NCBI GenBank assembly: GCA_038231615.1
Contig: JBBRLA010000602.1
Coordinates: 1 to 5,408 of the forward strand
Source: JBBRLA01 sp038231615
GTDB taxonomy: Bacteria > Myxococcota_A > Polyangia > Palsa-1104 > JAEUJZ01
Length of the DNA stretch: 5,408 nt
Reading direction: 5' to 3'
Shown: piece after piece, positions 1 to 5,213 of the stretch
How positions within the stretch are numbered: the stretch's first letter is position 1
Layout of the letters: the number at the start of each line of letters is the position of its first letter
Notes under the pieces: generated by a model
Seen by the model: the letters and a program-made list of their open reading frames with translations, nothing else
The model's database searches: none
What the model was told of the DNA's origin: nothing
Program-made: the position numbers and the translations under genes

Positions 1-58
1 GAAAGCGCAGGTAGCCAACTTGTCGACGACAAATGGTCTTATACGAGCGGCATTGGGC

Positions 59-523
59 TTAGATCTCGCTCAGGATGCCCCGCGGCGATGGGAAGCCCGG
101 GGTGGTCGGGTCGATCGGCTTGGGCGGCGTCGACTGTGTGGTTTGCATCGGATTGCTGGTCGGCATCCAGTTCTGGGGCCTCATGCTCTTGTCGTCAGTG
201 TCGCCGCCGCTCTTGTGGACATGGTGGCCGCCGTGGCCCTTGTGGCCGCTGACAATCCGGTCCACCAGGGCGGTGTTGTCGGCGCTGGCTGCGCCCTCCG
301 ACTGCAACGCCGTGCTGATGGCCGCCTTCAGGCCATCCGCGCTTTTGCCTTGCGCCGTGGCGATGTCGGACAGACTTTTGCCGGAATCAAGCTGCGTGCG
401 CAGATCCTGCGGGCTGACCCCCAGGAAGTTCGCCGCCGCGTTGTTGACGGTTTGCATGCGCTGGCGCATCTGGTCGAACATTGACTGGACGCTGCCGGCG
501 CTGAGATTGGAACCAATGGACAT
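59..523 (-). CDS. Small protein with LGVSPQDLRTQL-type helical domain and His-rich segment
   Basis: The product is 154 aa. The start at 523 is chosen because AAGGAG lies 5 nt upstream; the in-frame ATG at 598 would add 25 residues and lacks such a site. Residues 1-30 are polar and probably helical (Gln/Met-rich). Residues 34-72 (LGVSPQDLRTQL, then SGKSLSDIA and AQGKSADGL) match a short helical module that recurs in small bacterial proteins, typically as LGxSxxxLRxxLxxGKSLxxIAxxxG. After ADNTALVDRIV comes a Gly/His-rich stretch with His at 94, 97, 100, 101 and 103, which could bind metal. The last 45 residues are Pro/Ser/Thr-rich and probably disordered. No signal peptide or membrane segment is visible, so it is likely cytoplasmic. 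It is divergent from the gene at 906. The exact role is unknown; coding status is well supported by the ribosome-binding site and the recognisable module. Confidence 0.8.
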   Translation of the reverse strand: MSIGSNLSAGSVQSMFDQMRQRMQTVNNAAANFLGVSPQDLRTQLDSGKSLSDIATAQGKSADGLKAAISTALQSEGAASADNTALVDRIVSGHKGHGGHHVHKSGGDTDDKSMRPQNWMPTSNPMQTTQSTPPKPIDPTTPGFPSPRGILSEI

Positions 524-528
524 GGACT

Positions 529-534
529 CTCCTT
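529..534 (-). promoter_or_regulatory. Shine-Dalgarno site fixing the start at 523
   Basis: On the minus strand AAGGAG is followed by AGTCC and then ATG, a 5-nt spacer. It decides for the start at 523 over the upstream in-frame ATG at 598. The leader is almost identical to that of the divergent gene at 906 (AAGGAG, TGTCC, ATG). Confidence 0.75.
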
Positions 535-624
535 CGATCGTAATAACTCGCGAAAAGACACCCGGCCACGGAATGCGGATCAGCGCCTGGCTCGACAAGG
601 GACAGCAGACCCGGCCAGAACCCT

Positions 625-690
625 CTTCAGGCCACCGCCGCCCGTCGCACCTGCGCCAACCACTTCAGGCCACCGCAGCCCATCGCACTT
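625..690. repeat. Short direct duplication, 38-bp period
   Basis: Positions 625-652 and 663-690 agree at 25 of 28 bases (both begin CTTCAGGCCACCGC). They lie in the spacer between the divergent genes at 523 (minus) and 906 (plus). The 38-bp period is not a multiple of three, so this is not a protein repeat. The function is unknown. Confidence 0.7.
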
Positions 691-796
691 CTACCTGAAT
701 GAAGAGCATAGCACCCACATGTTGCCGCGGCCATGTCGAACATGTTTATAAGGATGAAACTCTGCGACTCGGCAGGTTTTTTGCCTGGTGTGGAGG

Positions 797-825
797 TTCC
801 CTGGCGAGCCGCCATCTGCTACGAT
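797..825 (+). promoter_or_regulatory. Candidate extended -10 promoter for the secreted-protein gene at 906
   Basis: TTCCCT (797-802) is separated by 17 nt from TACGAT (820-825), which is preceded by TG at 817-818 to give an extended -10 (TGCTACGAT). Transcription would start near 832, leaving a leader of about 74 nt before the ATG at 906. The -35 is weak (3 of 6), so the call rests mainly on the extended -10. A competing candidate is TATAAG at 747-752. The rest of the 524-905 spacer holds the duplication at 625-690 and CATGT repeats at 717-746; no other gene is seen. Confidence 0.35.
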
Positions 826-905
826 ATGCGAGGCTGCCTCCATTCCCCCGCATCCCTTTTGGCAACGGGTGGCGCACCACGTCCATGAGCGGCCAAGGAG
901 TGTCC

Positions 906-1373
906 ATGAAGCGCCTGTTCCTCGCCGGGTCCTTTTTCGTCCTTATATGTAGCGCGGCTGGCGCGGCTGACCTGGCTGGCGCGGCGGATGTCCCCGCCGA
1001 TGTTCCCGCGACCGGCTCCGGCGACGAGGCCAAGGGGCCGTCTCCCGATGAATCCCACTGCTTTGCCCCGGACAAGGGCAAAAACTACCTGGTGGTCCAC
1101 GAAAGCTACCAGTGGGACTCCGCCGAGGTGGACCGCATCCAGGAGGACCAGGTCTTTTACGGTGTCCCGGTGGTCTACGAAGGCAAGGCCGAGAACAAGA
1201 TCCTGGTCCACGTCCCCGGCGACCCGATCCGCCAGATCTGCAATGAGCGCTGCTACGCCGGCATCGTCCGCCGCACCGAAGTGCGAGAGGTGGCCAAGAC
1301 CTACTGCCAGGGAACAAAGCTCTACATCGGCGCGAAACACAAGTCACAGAAGCCAAAAGACAGCGGGAAATAG
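906..1373 (+). CDS. Secreted four-cysteine protein of unknown function
   Basis: The product is 155 aa. The start at 906 has AAGGAG 5 nt upstream; the in-frame ATG at 885 has no such site. Residues 1-21 form a Sec signal peptide: MKR, a hydrophobic core (LFLAGSFFVLICSA), then AGAA as a likely signal peptidase I site. C15 is preceded by VLI, which is not a lipobox. Residues 22-50 are an Ala/Asp/Pro-rich linker. The folded part (about 51-145) has four cysteines: C52, C112, C116 (a CxxxC pair) and C134, suggesting two disulfides in the periplasm or outside. It contains alternating hydrophobic strands (YLVVHES, QVFYGVPVVYEG, KILVHVPG) and probably is a small beta-rich domain. The tail is Lys-rich. 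I do not recognise the family. It appears monocistronic and is followed by a possible terminator. Confidence 0.8.
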   Translation: MKRLFLAGSFFVLICSAAGAADLAGAADVPADVPATGSGDEAKGPSPDESHCFAPDKGKNYLVVHESYQWDSAEVDRIQEDQVFYGVPVVYEGKAENKILVHVPGDPIRQICNERCYAGIVRRTEVREVAKTYCQGTKLYIGAKHKSQKPKDSGK

Positions 1374-1386
1374 AGGGCCCTTCAGG

Positions 1387-1401
1387 AGCCGGTGGCTTTT
1401 T
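1387..1401 (+). terminator. Weak intrinsic terminator candidate after the secreted-protein gene
   Basis: AGCC, loop GGT, GGCT, running directly into TTTTT at 1397-1401. G-T wobbles can lengthen the stem. It begins 13 nt after the stop codon at 1371-1373. The stem is short, so the call is tentative. A second inverted repeat, CGGAGTT/AACTCCG (1436-1460, 11-nt loop), follows but lacks a T tract. Confidence 0.4.
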
Positions 1402-1750
1402 CTGACTTCGCGGGCGCTCGGACATGTTCCAAAGTCGGAGTTCACATCCGCCAAACTCCGCGCCTTTGCCAAGATTATGTGCATCAAAACGCAGATTTTG
1501 AATCGTGTTCGAGTTTAGAACCAGTCTCAGATCCGGGTTTTGCCTCTTTCGCTTGTGCTTCGTGGCACCTCCGCCGGGTTTTTGCGCGCCTTCCCAGGAA
1601 CCGCTCGCCTTGCCTGCGGGCACCCTGTCATCTGCCAGAAGCCGCCCTGTCCCCTACCCTCCCAAGCCCACTCGCTTGCCTGAAAACTCCCATGCGCCAG
1701 GCCCCTGCGTCCCGAGCGCCCGGGCCCATCGGGGCACCATGTCGGGTTCT

Positions 1751-1878
1751 CACGCAATCCCCTCAACTCCTCGCAACCCCCCTTTATTCCCCATGCAATC
1801 CTTTCGAATCTCCCCGTACCCCCTTTATTCCCCACGCAATCCTTTCGAATCTCCCCGTAACCCCTTTATTCCCCACGC
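1751..1878. repeat. 41-bp tandem repeat array in the convergent spacer
   Basis: Two full units, 1781-1821 and 1822-1862, match at 39 of 41 bases. A partial third unit follows (1863-1878, 16 bases identical to the unit start). A decayed copy precedes them (1751-1780; its first 10 bases match the unit exactly, then it drifts to about 19 of 30). Each unit contains CCTTTATTCCCC, CACGCAATCC and the palindrome TTCGAA. The period is not a multiple of three, so successive units shift frame and it is not a protein repeat. The array lies between convergent genes ending at 1373 and 1994; the rest of this 620-bp spacer shows no gene. Confidence 0.85.
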
Positions 1879-1939
1879 GACCCCCGCCGATGAAGAGAAC
1901 ATGTCCGCTTCCCTTGATCGCCGCCGCGCCCACGGCCCC

Positions 1940-1967
1940 GCGCCTGTCCCGCGGGCCGCGACAGCGC
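1940..1967 (-). terminator. Possible hairpin downstream of the membrane-anchored gene
   Basis: GCGC-TGTC on one side pairs with GACA-GCGC on the other, with one bulged base and an 11-nt GC-rich loop. It starts 27 nt past the stop codon of the minus-strand gene ending at 1994. There is no T tract, so if it ends transcription it does so weakly or with Rho; it could be coincidental in GC-rich DNA. Confidence 0.22.
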
Positions 1968-1993
1968 ATTCGGGGCCGCACCTGCCTCCCGGA

Positions 1994-3331
1994 TCAGAGC
2001 GCCTCGTCTCGATGCAAAAGGACCGCCGGTTCGATCTCGCATTCCCGCCGCTCGTCCTTTGTCAGCGTTGGGCCGCGGACCCATGTCGTGTCCCCCTCGA
2101 TGTGCAGCGAAATTTGCGGGCGCTCGATCTGTCCCGGCGCCCCGTTGAGCGCTACCGAAGCGGGCCAGCGTCCCTCTTGCGCCTGGGACAGATCGACCAG
2201 CGCCGCCGCCCGCAGCACGGACAGGCGCATCGCCGCGCAGCGGTGGCGCACGTCGTAGCTCTGAAAGTCCCACAGGCTGTCGTAGGTCGCCCCCCCCAGG
2301 TAATTCCACGCCGCCCGCTCCAGGGTACCCAGCCCCGGCCAGGGGTGCCGCAGCCGCTGGTCCCGCTCTTGCGCGGGCAGCGCCACCGCGGCCTGCACCT
2401 CCCTGAATCCGGCCTCGGCCGACGGCCACACAAAGCGCAGCGCCTGGTCCTCCAGGAACGAGTGCCCCCCTCTAGCCAGCGTCTCCTGCATCGACTTCGG
2501 CAGCCGCTTCCTTTGCGTCGGCGAGAGCGTCTTTGCGAACAGACCGAGCTGCCGGAACAGCCGTTCGCGCTTCATCACCGTTGCCATGGACGGCGTCCCC
2601 GCCTCGATGAGCTGGAACTGATGCACGGCGTAGGACTTGGCCATCGGCGACGCCGCGTCCAGCGCCTGGGCACACAGGCGGAACGCCCAGCGGGACAGGC
2701 GGATGCCCAGCAGGTCACCGACGACCCCGAAATGCGCCAGGTCGCGGGACAGCGCCAGCACATCCATGCCCTCTTCCAGCGCCGCGTCGACGTTGCCCTC
2801 CGACAGGAGCCGCCGCGCGTCCAGCAGGCCGAGGTGCGCCCCGAAGTAAATGCGCGGATAGACCCGCAGGCACGGATTTTTGCGGAGCGAATCTTCCCAC
2901 AAACAGTTGGGCGGCTGCGTCGAGGAGGCCCGGGTGGCGCGCAGGAGGCCCTCGACGGCGGGGCGGCTTTTGCGCAAGATCGACTTGAAGCCAGCCGGCA
3001 GGCGGGGGTAGGGCTGCTCGCCGCTGAGAACGGCCATGCCCAGGAGCCAGTCCGCGTGGGACAGCTCACCCATCTGCCGCTGCGCGTCGCCCAGCCCGGC
3101 CCAGTGAGGAAGGACCCCGTCTGCGAAGCTACCCGGAAGGGCCGGCGTGACGTGGGCCGGCCGCGCGATCGAGCGGGACAGGAGCGCCACGGTATCGGTC
3201 ACCAGCACCTCCTGCAGCGGGGCGACGCGGTGCTTGAAATAGAAGCTGCCGGTGGCGGCCAGCGCCACAAGGACCACGACGCAGCGGCGCACTTGGGGCG
3301 CCCGGACCAGGATCTGGGGAAGGTGGAACAT
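1994..3331 (-). CDS. Membrane-anchored, mostly helical protein of unknown function
   Basis: The product is 445 aa. Candidate starts are 3352, 3349 and 3331; 3331 is preferred because GGAGG lies 5 nt upstream, while the others have only a poor site. Residues 1-15 are basic (LVRAPQVRR) and are followed by one hydrophobic segment at about 16-33 (CVVVLVALAATGSFYF), then a long soluble part, so it is likely a single-pass inner-membrane protein with a periplasmic body. Residues 160-225 (FGAHLGLLDARRLLSEGNVDAALEEGMDVLAL, split here by helix turns) resemble TPR-like paired helices. Near the C-terminus (364-395) RLSVLRAAALVDLSQAQEGRWPASV resembles a helix-plus-GRWPxS pattern often seen at the end of large uncharacterised anchored proteins of Myxococcota and Planctomycetes. 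No catalytic motif is evident. It is transcribed away from the dehydrogenase operon. The family assignment is only by resemblance; that it is a gene is well supported. Confidence 0.8.
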   Translation of the reverse strand: MFHLPQILVRAPQVRRCVVVLVALAATGSFYFKHRVAPLQEVLVTDTVALLSRSIARPAHVTPALPGSFADGVLPHWAGLGDAQRQMGELSHADWLLGMAVLSGEQPYPRLPAGFKSILRKSRPAVEGLLRATRASSTQPPNCLWEDSLRKNPCLRVYPRIYFGAHLGLLDARRLLSEGNVDAALEEGMDVLALSRDLAHFGVVGDLLGIRLSRWAFRLCAQALDAASPMAKSYAVHQFQLIEAGTPSMATVMKRERLFRQLGLFAKTLSPTQRKRLPKSMQETLARGGHSFLEDQALRFVWPSAEAGFREVQAAVALPAQERDQRLRHPWPGLGTLERAAWNYLGGATYDSLWDFQSYDVRHRCAAMRLSVLRAAALVDLSQAQEGRWPASVALNGAPGQIERPQISLHIEGDTTWVRGPTLTKDERRECEIEPAVLLHRDEAL

Positions 3332-3336
3332 CAGGC

Positions 3337-3341
3337 CCTCC
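3337..3341 (-). promoter_or_regulatory. Shine-Dalgarno site fixing the start at 3331
   Basis: GGAGG on the minus strand sits 5 nt before the ATG at 3331 and overlaps the would-be coding region of the upstream ATGs at 3352 and 3349. This is why the shorter form is annotated. Confidence 0.6.
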
Positions 3342-3456
3342 GCCTTCATCATAGGCGTTCCCGGCGGCGCTTTTCCAACAAGCCGACAAAGCCCCGAAGC
3401 CACCGGCAAATTCCCCCGATCGCTGCGCCACGCCGCCCTTCCGCCGTCCTTTCCGC

Positions 3457-3596
3457 CGCCTCCGGCCGTCAAATGCTTCCCGGTCCTTCCGTTTCTCCCG
3501 CCCTATCAAGTTGCCTCAAGTCCCATTCCCGTCGCCTCCGGCCGTCAATTGCCTCCCGGTCCTTCCGTTTCTCCCGCCCTATCAAGTTGCCTCAAG
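3457..3596. repeat. 64-bp direct repeat, 76-bp period
   Basis: Positions 3457-3520 and 3533-3596 match at 62 of 64 bases, separated by 12 bases. Both copies start CGCCTCCGGCCGTCAA and end TTGCCTCAAG. It lies in the 460-bp spacer between the divergent genes at 3331 (minus) and 3792 (plus). The 76-bp period is not a multiple of three, so it is not a protein repeat. High identity suggests a recent duplication or selection for two copies of a binding or RNA element. No convincing promoter for the minus-strand gene is seen in it. Confidence 0.9.
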
Positions 3597-3689
3597 GCTG
3601 CTGGTCCCAAGGCACACAAGGTACAAAAGACACCCAAGGCTGCCGGCGCGGTCCCGGCCCAGGCCGCTGCCCGCGCCCGCAAACGCTGA
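3594..3689 (+). pseudogene. Possible remnant of a Lys/Ala/Arg-rich histone-like C-terminal tail
   Basis: From 3594 to a TGA at 3687-3689 one frame reads 31 residues, starting KAAGPKAHKVQKTPKAAGA and ending AAARARKR. Its PKAxK-style composition resembles the basic tails of bacterial H1-like or HU-extended DNA-binding proteins. There is no start codon or ribosome-binding site directly upstream: the frame runs back into the 64-bp repeat, whose second copy ends exactly at 3596. It may be the end of a gene whose 5' part was lost, or chance. Low confidence. Confidence 0.22.
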
Positions 3690-3715
3690 CAGGTCCCGAG
3701 AAAAAGACGCACCCG

Positions 3716-3741
3716 GCCCCCCGGGCTTGACTCTGGGGGGC
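3716..3741. promoter_or_regulatory. Inverted repeat over the -35 of the dehydrogenase promoter
   Basis: GCCCCCC (3716-3722) and GGGGGGC (3735-3741) form a 7-bp inverted repeat with 12 bases between them, and the -35 hexamer TTGACT lies inside the central part. Its position suits an operator for a repressor or activator of the operon; it could instead be a chance feature of GC-rich DNA. Confidence 0.35.
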
Positions 3742-3755
3742 GTGACCGCTAAAAA
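3727..3755 (+). promoter_or_regulatory. Sigma70-like promoter of the BCKDH operon
   Basis: TTGACT (3727-3732, 5 of 6 to consensus), a 17-nt spacer, then TAAAAA (3750-3755, 4 of 6). Transcription would start near 3762, giving a leader of about 30 nt before the E1 alpha ATG at 3792. It is the best promoter match in the window. Confidence 0.55.
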
Positions 3756-3791
3756 CGTGCGCCACGCTCAGCAGCCGAGGTCCCGATTTCC

Positions 3792-4946
3792 ATGACGCTC
3801 GCCACCGGCACCCCCGCCCCGGACGCCCCGCTCCCGCAGACCCTGGCGGAGCCCTTTTTCCTGCTCGGCCCCGACGGACAGGTCCGCAAGGACGCCGACC
3901 CGGCCCACGTCCCCGAGGTCAGCGACGACGACTGCCGGCGCTTGTACCGCGGCATGCTCCAGGTGCGCCTGGTCGACGAGCGCATGATGAAGCTCCAGCG
4001 CCAGGGGCGCCTGGGTTTCTACATGCAGTCCATCGGCGAGGAGGCCACCCACTATGGCGTGGCCTACGCCCTGCGCCCGAGCGACTGGATCTTCCCCTCC
4101 TACCGCGAGCCCGGCGTCATGTTCTGGCGCGGCTACAGCCTGACCGACTTCACCAACCAGCTTTTCGGCAACGATCGCGACCCCGTCAAGGGCCGGCAGA
4201 TGCCCGTCCACCACTCTTTCCGCGCCGGCAACATCGTCTCCATCTCGTCGCCGGTGGGGACGCAGATCCCCCAGGCCGTGGGCGTCGGCATGGCCGCCCG
4301 CATCCAGAAAAAAGATGACGTCGCCGCGGTCTACTTCGGCGAGGGCACCGCCTCCACCGGCGACTTCCACGTCGGGTGCAACTTCGCCGGCGTGTTCAAG
4401 GCCCCGGTGCTCTTTGTCTGCCGCAACAACGGCTGGGCCATCTCGACGCCGCTGTCCCGCCAGACCGCCGCCGCCACCATCGCCCAGCGCGGCGTGGCCT
4501 ACGGCTTCCCCGGCGTGCGCGTCGACGGCAACGACCTTTTGGCGATGATCTCGGTGGCCAGCGCCGCCACCGCCCGGGCCCGTGCCGGCGAGGGGCCCAC
4601 CCTCATCGAGGCCGTGACCTACCGCCGATCGGCCCACTCCTCGTCGGACGATCCGTCGGTGTACCGCGACCCCGACGAGCCCAAGCCGTGGGAGCAGAAG
4701 GACCCCCTATCCCGCTGGAAACAGTACCTTCACCACCGCGGCCTGTGGGACGATGCCTGGGAGCAGCAGCAGCGCGACGCCATCAACGAGGAGATCGGGT
4801 CCTGCTTGAAGCAGGCCGAGGCCCAGGGACCGCCGCCGCTCTCGTCGCTGATCGAGGATGTCTTCGCCGAACCCACCGCCGCCCTGCGGGAACAGTACGC
4901 CGAAGTGGCCGCCATGCCTCGGCAGAAGTCCCCCCATGGACTCTAG
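3792..4946 (+). CDS. bkdA1: Branched-chain 2-oxoacid dehydrogenase E1 component, alpha subunit
   Basis: The 384-aa product is the thiamine-diphosphate (ThDP)-binding subunit of the E1 decarboxylase, which with E1 beta removes CO2 from the 2-oxoacids of Val, Leu and Ile and passes the acyl group to lipoyl-E2 in the cytoplasm. Visible family marks: LVDERMMKLQRQGRLGFY (58-77), the BCKDH-type GRQMPVHH (134-141; pyruvate dehydrogenase has GRGGSMH-like sequence here), SSPVGTQIPQAVG (152-164), the ThDP/Mg motif GEG (183-185) to NN (212-213) with NNGWAISTP, and YRRSAHSSSDD (277-287), where H282 matches the catalytic His next to the serine phosphorylated in mammals. Length is normal. The start follows GAGG by 11 nt, slightly far. 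It is the first gene of an operon with E1 beta, and its TAG stop overlaps the end of the inserted element at 4946. Very sure of the E1 alpha family, fairly sure of branched-chain specificity. Confidence 0.95.
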   Translation: MTLATGTPAPDAPLPQTLAEPFFLLGPDGQVRKDADPAHVPEVSDDDCRRLYRGMLQVRLVDERMMKLQRQGRLGFYMQSIGEEATHYGVAYALRPSDWIFPSYREPGVMFWRGYSLTDFTNQLFGNDRDPVKGRQMPVHHSFRAGNIVSISSPVGTQIPQAVGVGMAARIQKKDDVAAVYFGEGTASTGDFHVGCNFAGVFKAPVLFVCRNNGWAISTPLSRQTAAATIAQRGVAYGFPGVRVDGNDLLAMISVASAATARARAGEGPTLIEAVTYRRSAHSSSDDPSVYRDPDEPKPWEQKDPLSRWKQYLHHRGLWDDAWEQQQRDAINEEIGSCLKQAEAQGPPPLSSLIEDVFAEPTAALREQYAEVAAMPRQKSPHGL

Positions 4947-4988
4947 AGCGGGCCCACTTGCGTTGAGGGCGGTTTACGTCTCCCCCAC

Positions 4989-5008
4989 GGATTCGCATTC
5001 GCGAATCC
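4989..5008. repeat. Hairpin 1 of the element
   Basis: GGATTCGC (4989-4996) and GCGAATCC (5001-5008) pair perfectly around the loop ATTC. Read on the minus strand it carries the CGCGAATGC core shared with the two hairpins further right. ATTCGCGAAT (4997-5006) is also a perfect palindrome. Confidence 0.85.
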
Positions 5009-5023
5009 ATGGGTGGGCCCACG

Positions 5024-5045
5024 CCGACTCGCGAATGCAAGTCGG
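5024..5045. repeat. Hairpin 2 of the element
   Basis: CCGACTCGC and GCAAGTCGG pair around the loop GAAT with one C-A mismatch; in RNA from the minus strand that position becomes a U-G wobble, so the stem would be complete. It shares the CGCGAATGC core. Confidence 0.75.
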
Positions 5046-5051
5046 TGGGGA

Positions 5052-5079
5052 GTGCCCCCCGCGGGTTCTCGGGGGGCAC
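5052..5079. repeat. Strong GC-rich hairpin at the element centre
   Basis: GTGCCCCCCG (5052-5061) and CGGGGGGCAC (5070-5079) form a perfect 10-bp stem with the 8-nt loop CGGGTTCT. No T tract follows, so it is not a standard intrinsic terminator, but in the operon transcript it should be very stable and could pause polymerase or protect the upstream message. Confidence 0.8.
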
Positions 5080-5088
5080 CACCCGTGG

Positions 5089-5104
5089 CCTCGCGAATGC
5101 GAGG
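5089..5104. repeat. Hairpin 3 of the element
   Basis: CCTCGC and GCGAGG pair perfectly around the loop GAAT. It is the mirror partner of hairpin 1 in the inverted-repeat layout of the element, with a different stem sequence and the same core. Confidence 0.85.
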
Positions 5105-5213
5105 ACATGGGGGAGGCGCACTCGCCTTCAACGCAAGTGCTCACCGCTCTAAGGACATGGTTGCCGTTATCGCCCGTGATCGCCCCTGATCGATAGAGGA
5201 GTTTGGTAGAAAA

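Larger units (their letters stand above)
4946..5149. mobile_element. Palindromic MITE-like element flanked by TA
   Basis: The ends are an imperfect inverted repeat: GAGCGG, CACTTGCGTTGA, GGCG and CTCCCCCA occur in that order from the left end (4946-4987) and, on the other strand, from the right end (5149 back to 5108), both 42 nt with a one-base indel on each side. The symmetry continues inward through GGGTGG. TA flanks both ends (4944-4945 and 5150-5151), as expected for a TA-duplicating, IS630/Tc1-mariner-type non-autonomous element. About 204 bp long, with no plausible gene; open frames inside are repeat shadows. It separates E1 alpha from E1 beta. The transposon class is inferred from structure only; a regulatory hairpin array is the alternative. 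Confidence 0.7.

Noticed and set aside
20..32. 13-bp palindrome TTGTCG-A-CGACAA near the left edge
   Set aside because: Isolated, with no T tract or adjacent promoter; too close to the edge to judge.
1500..1530. tRNA-like T-arm (TTCGAG, GAACC)
   Set aside because: No matching acceptor, D or anticodon stems around it.
943..1623. Minus-strand open frame of 226 codons
   Set aside because: Arg/Pro/Gly-rich, antisense to the secreted-protein gene and crossing its 3' spacer; no ribosome-binding site seen.
1751..1878. CRISPR array
   Set aside because: Units are directly adjacent with no unique spacers, so it is a tandem repeat rather than repeat-spacer DNA.
1866..2429. Minus-strand open frame of 187 codons overlapping the anchored-protein gene
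   Set aside because: Different frame on the same strand, Gly/Ala/Arg-biased, and its end runs into the tandem repeat.
1505..3730. Plus-strand open frame of 741 codons
   Set aside because: It is Arg/Pro/Gln/His-rich, runs through two noncoding repeat regions and lies antisense to the better-supported gene at 1994-3331; a typical shadow frame in GC-rich DNA.
3768..4637. Minus-strand open frame of 289 codons
   Set aside because: It is the antisense shadow of E1 alpha, with Gly/Ala/Val/His-rich low-complexity sequence and no family match.
4946..5213. Riboswitch or amino-acid attenuator controlling E1 beta
   Set aside because: No leader peptide rich in branched-chain codons and no known aptamer core; the inverted ends and TA flanks fit an inserted element better.
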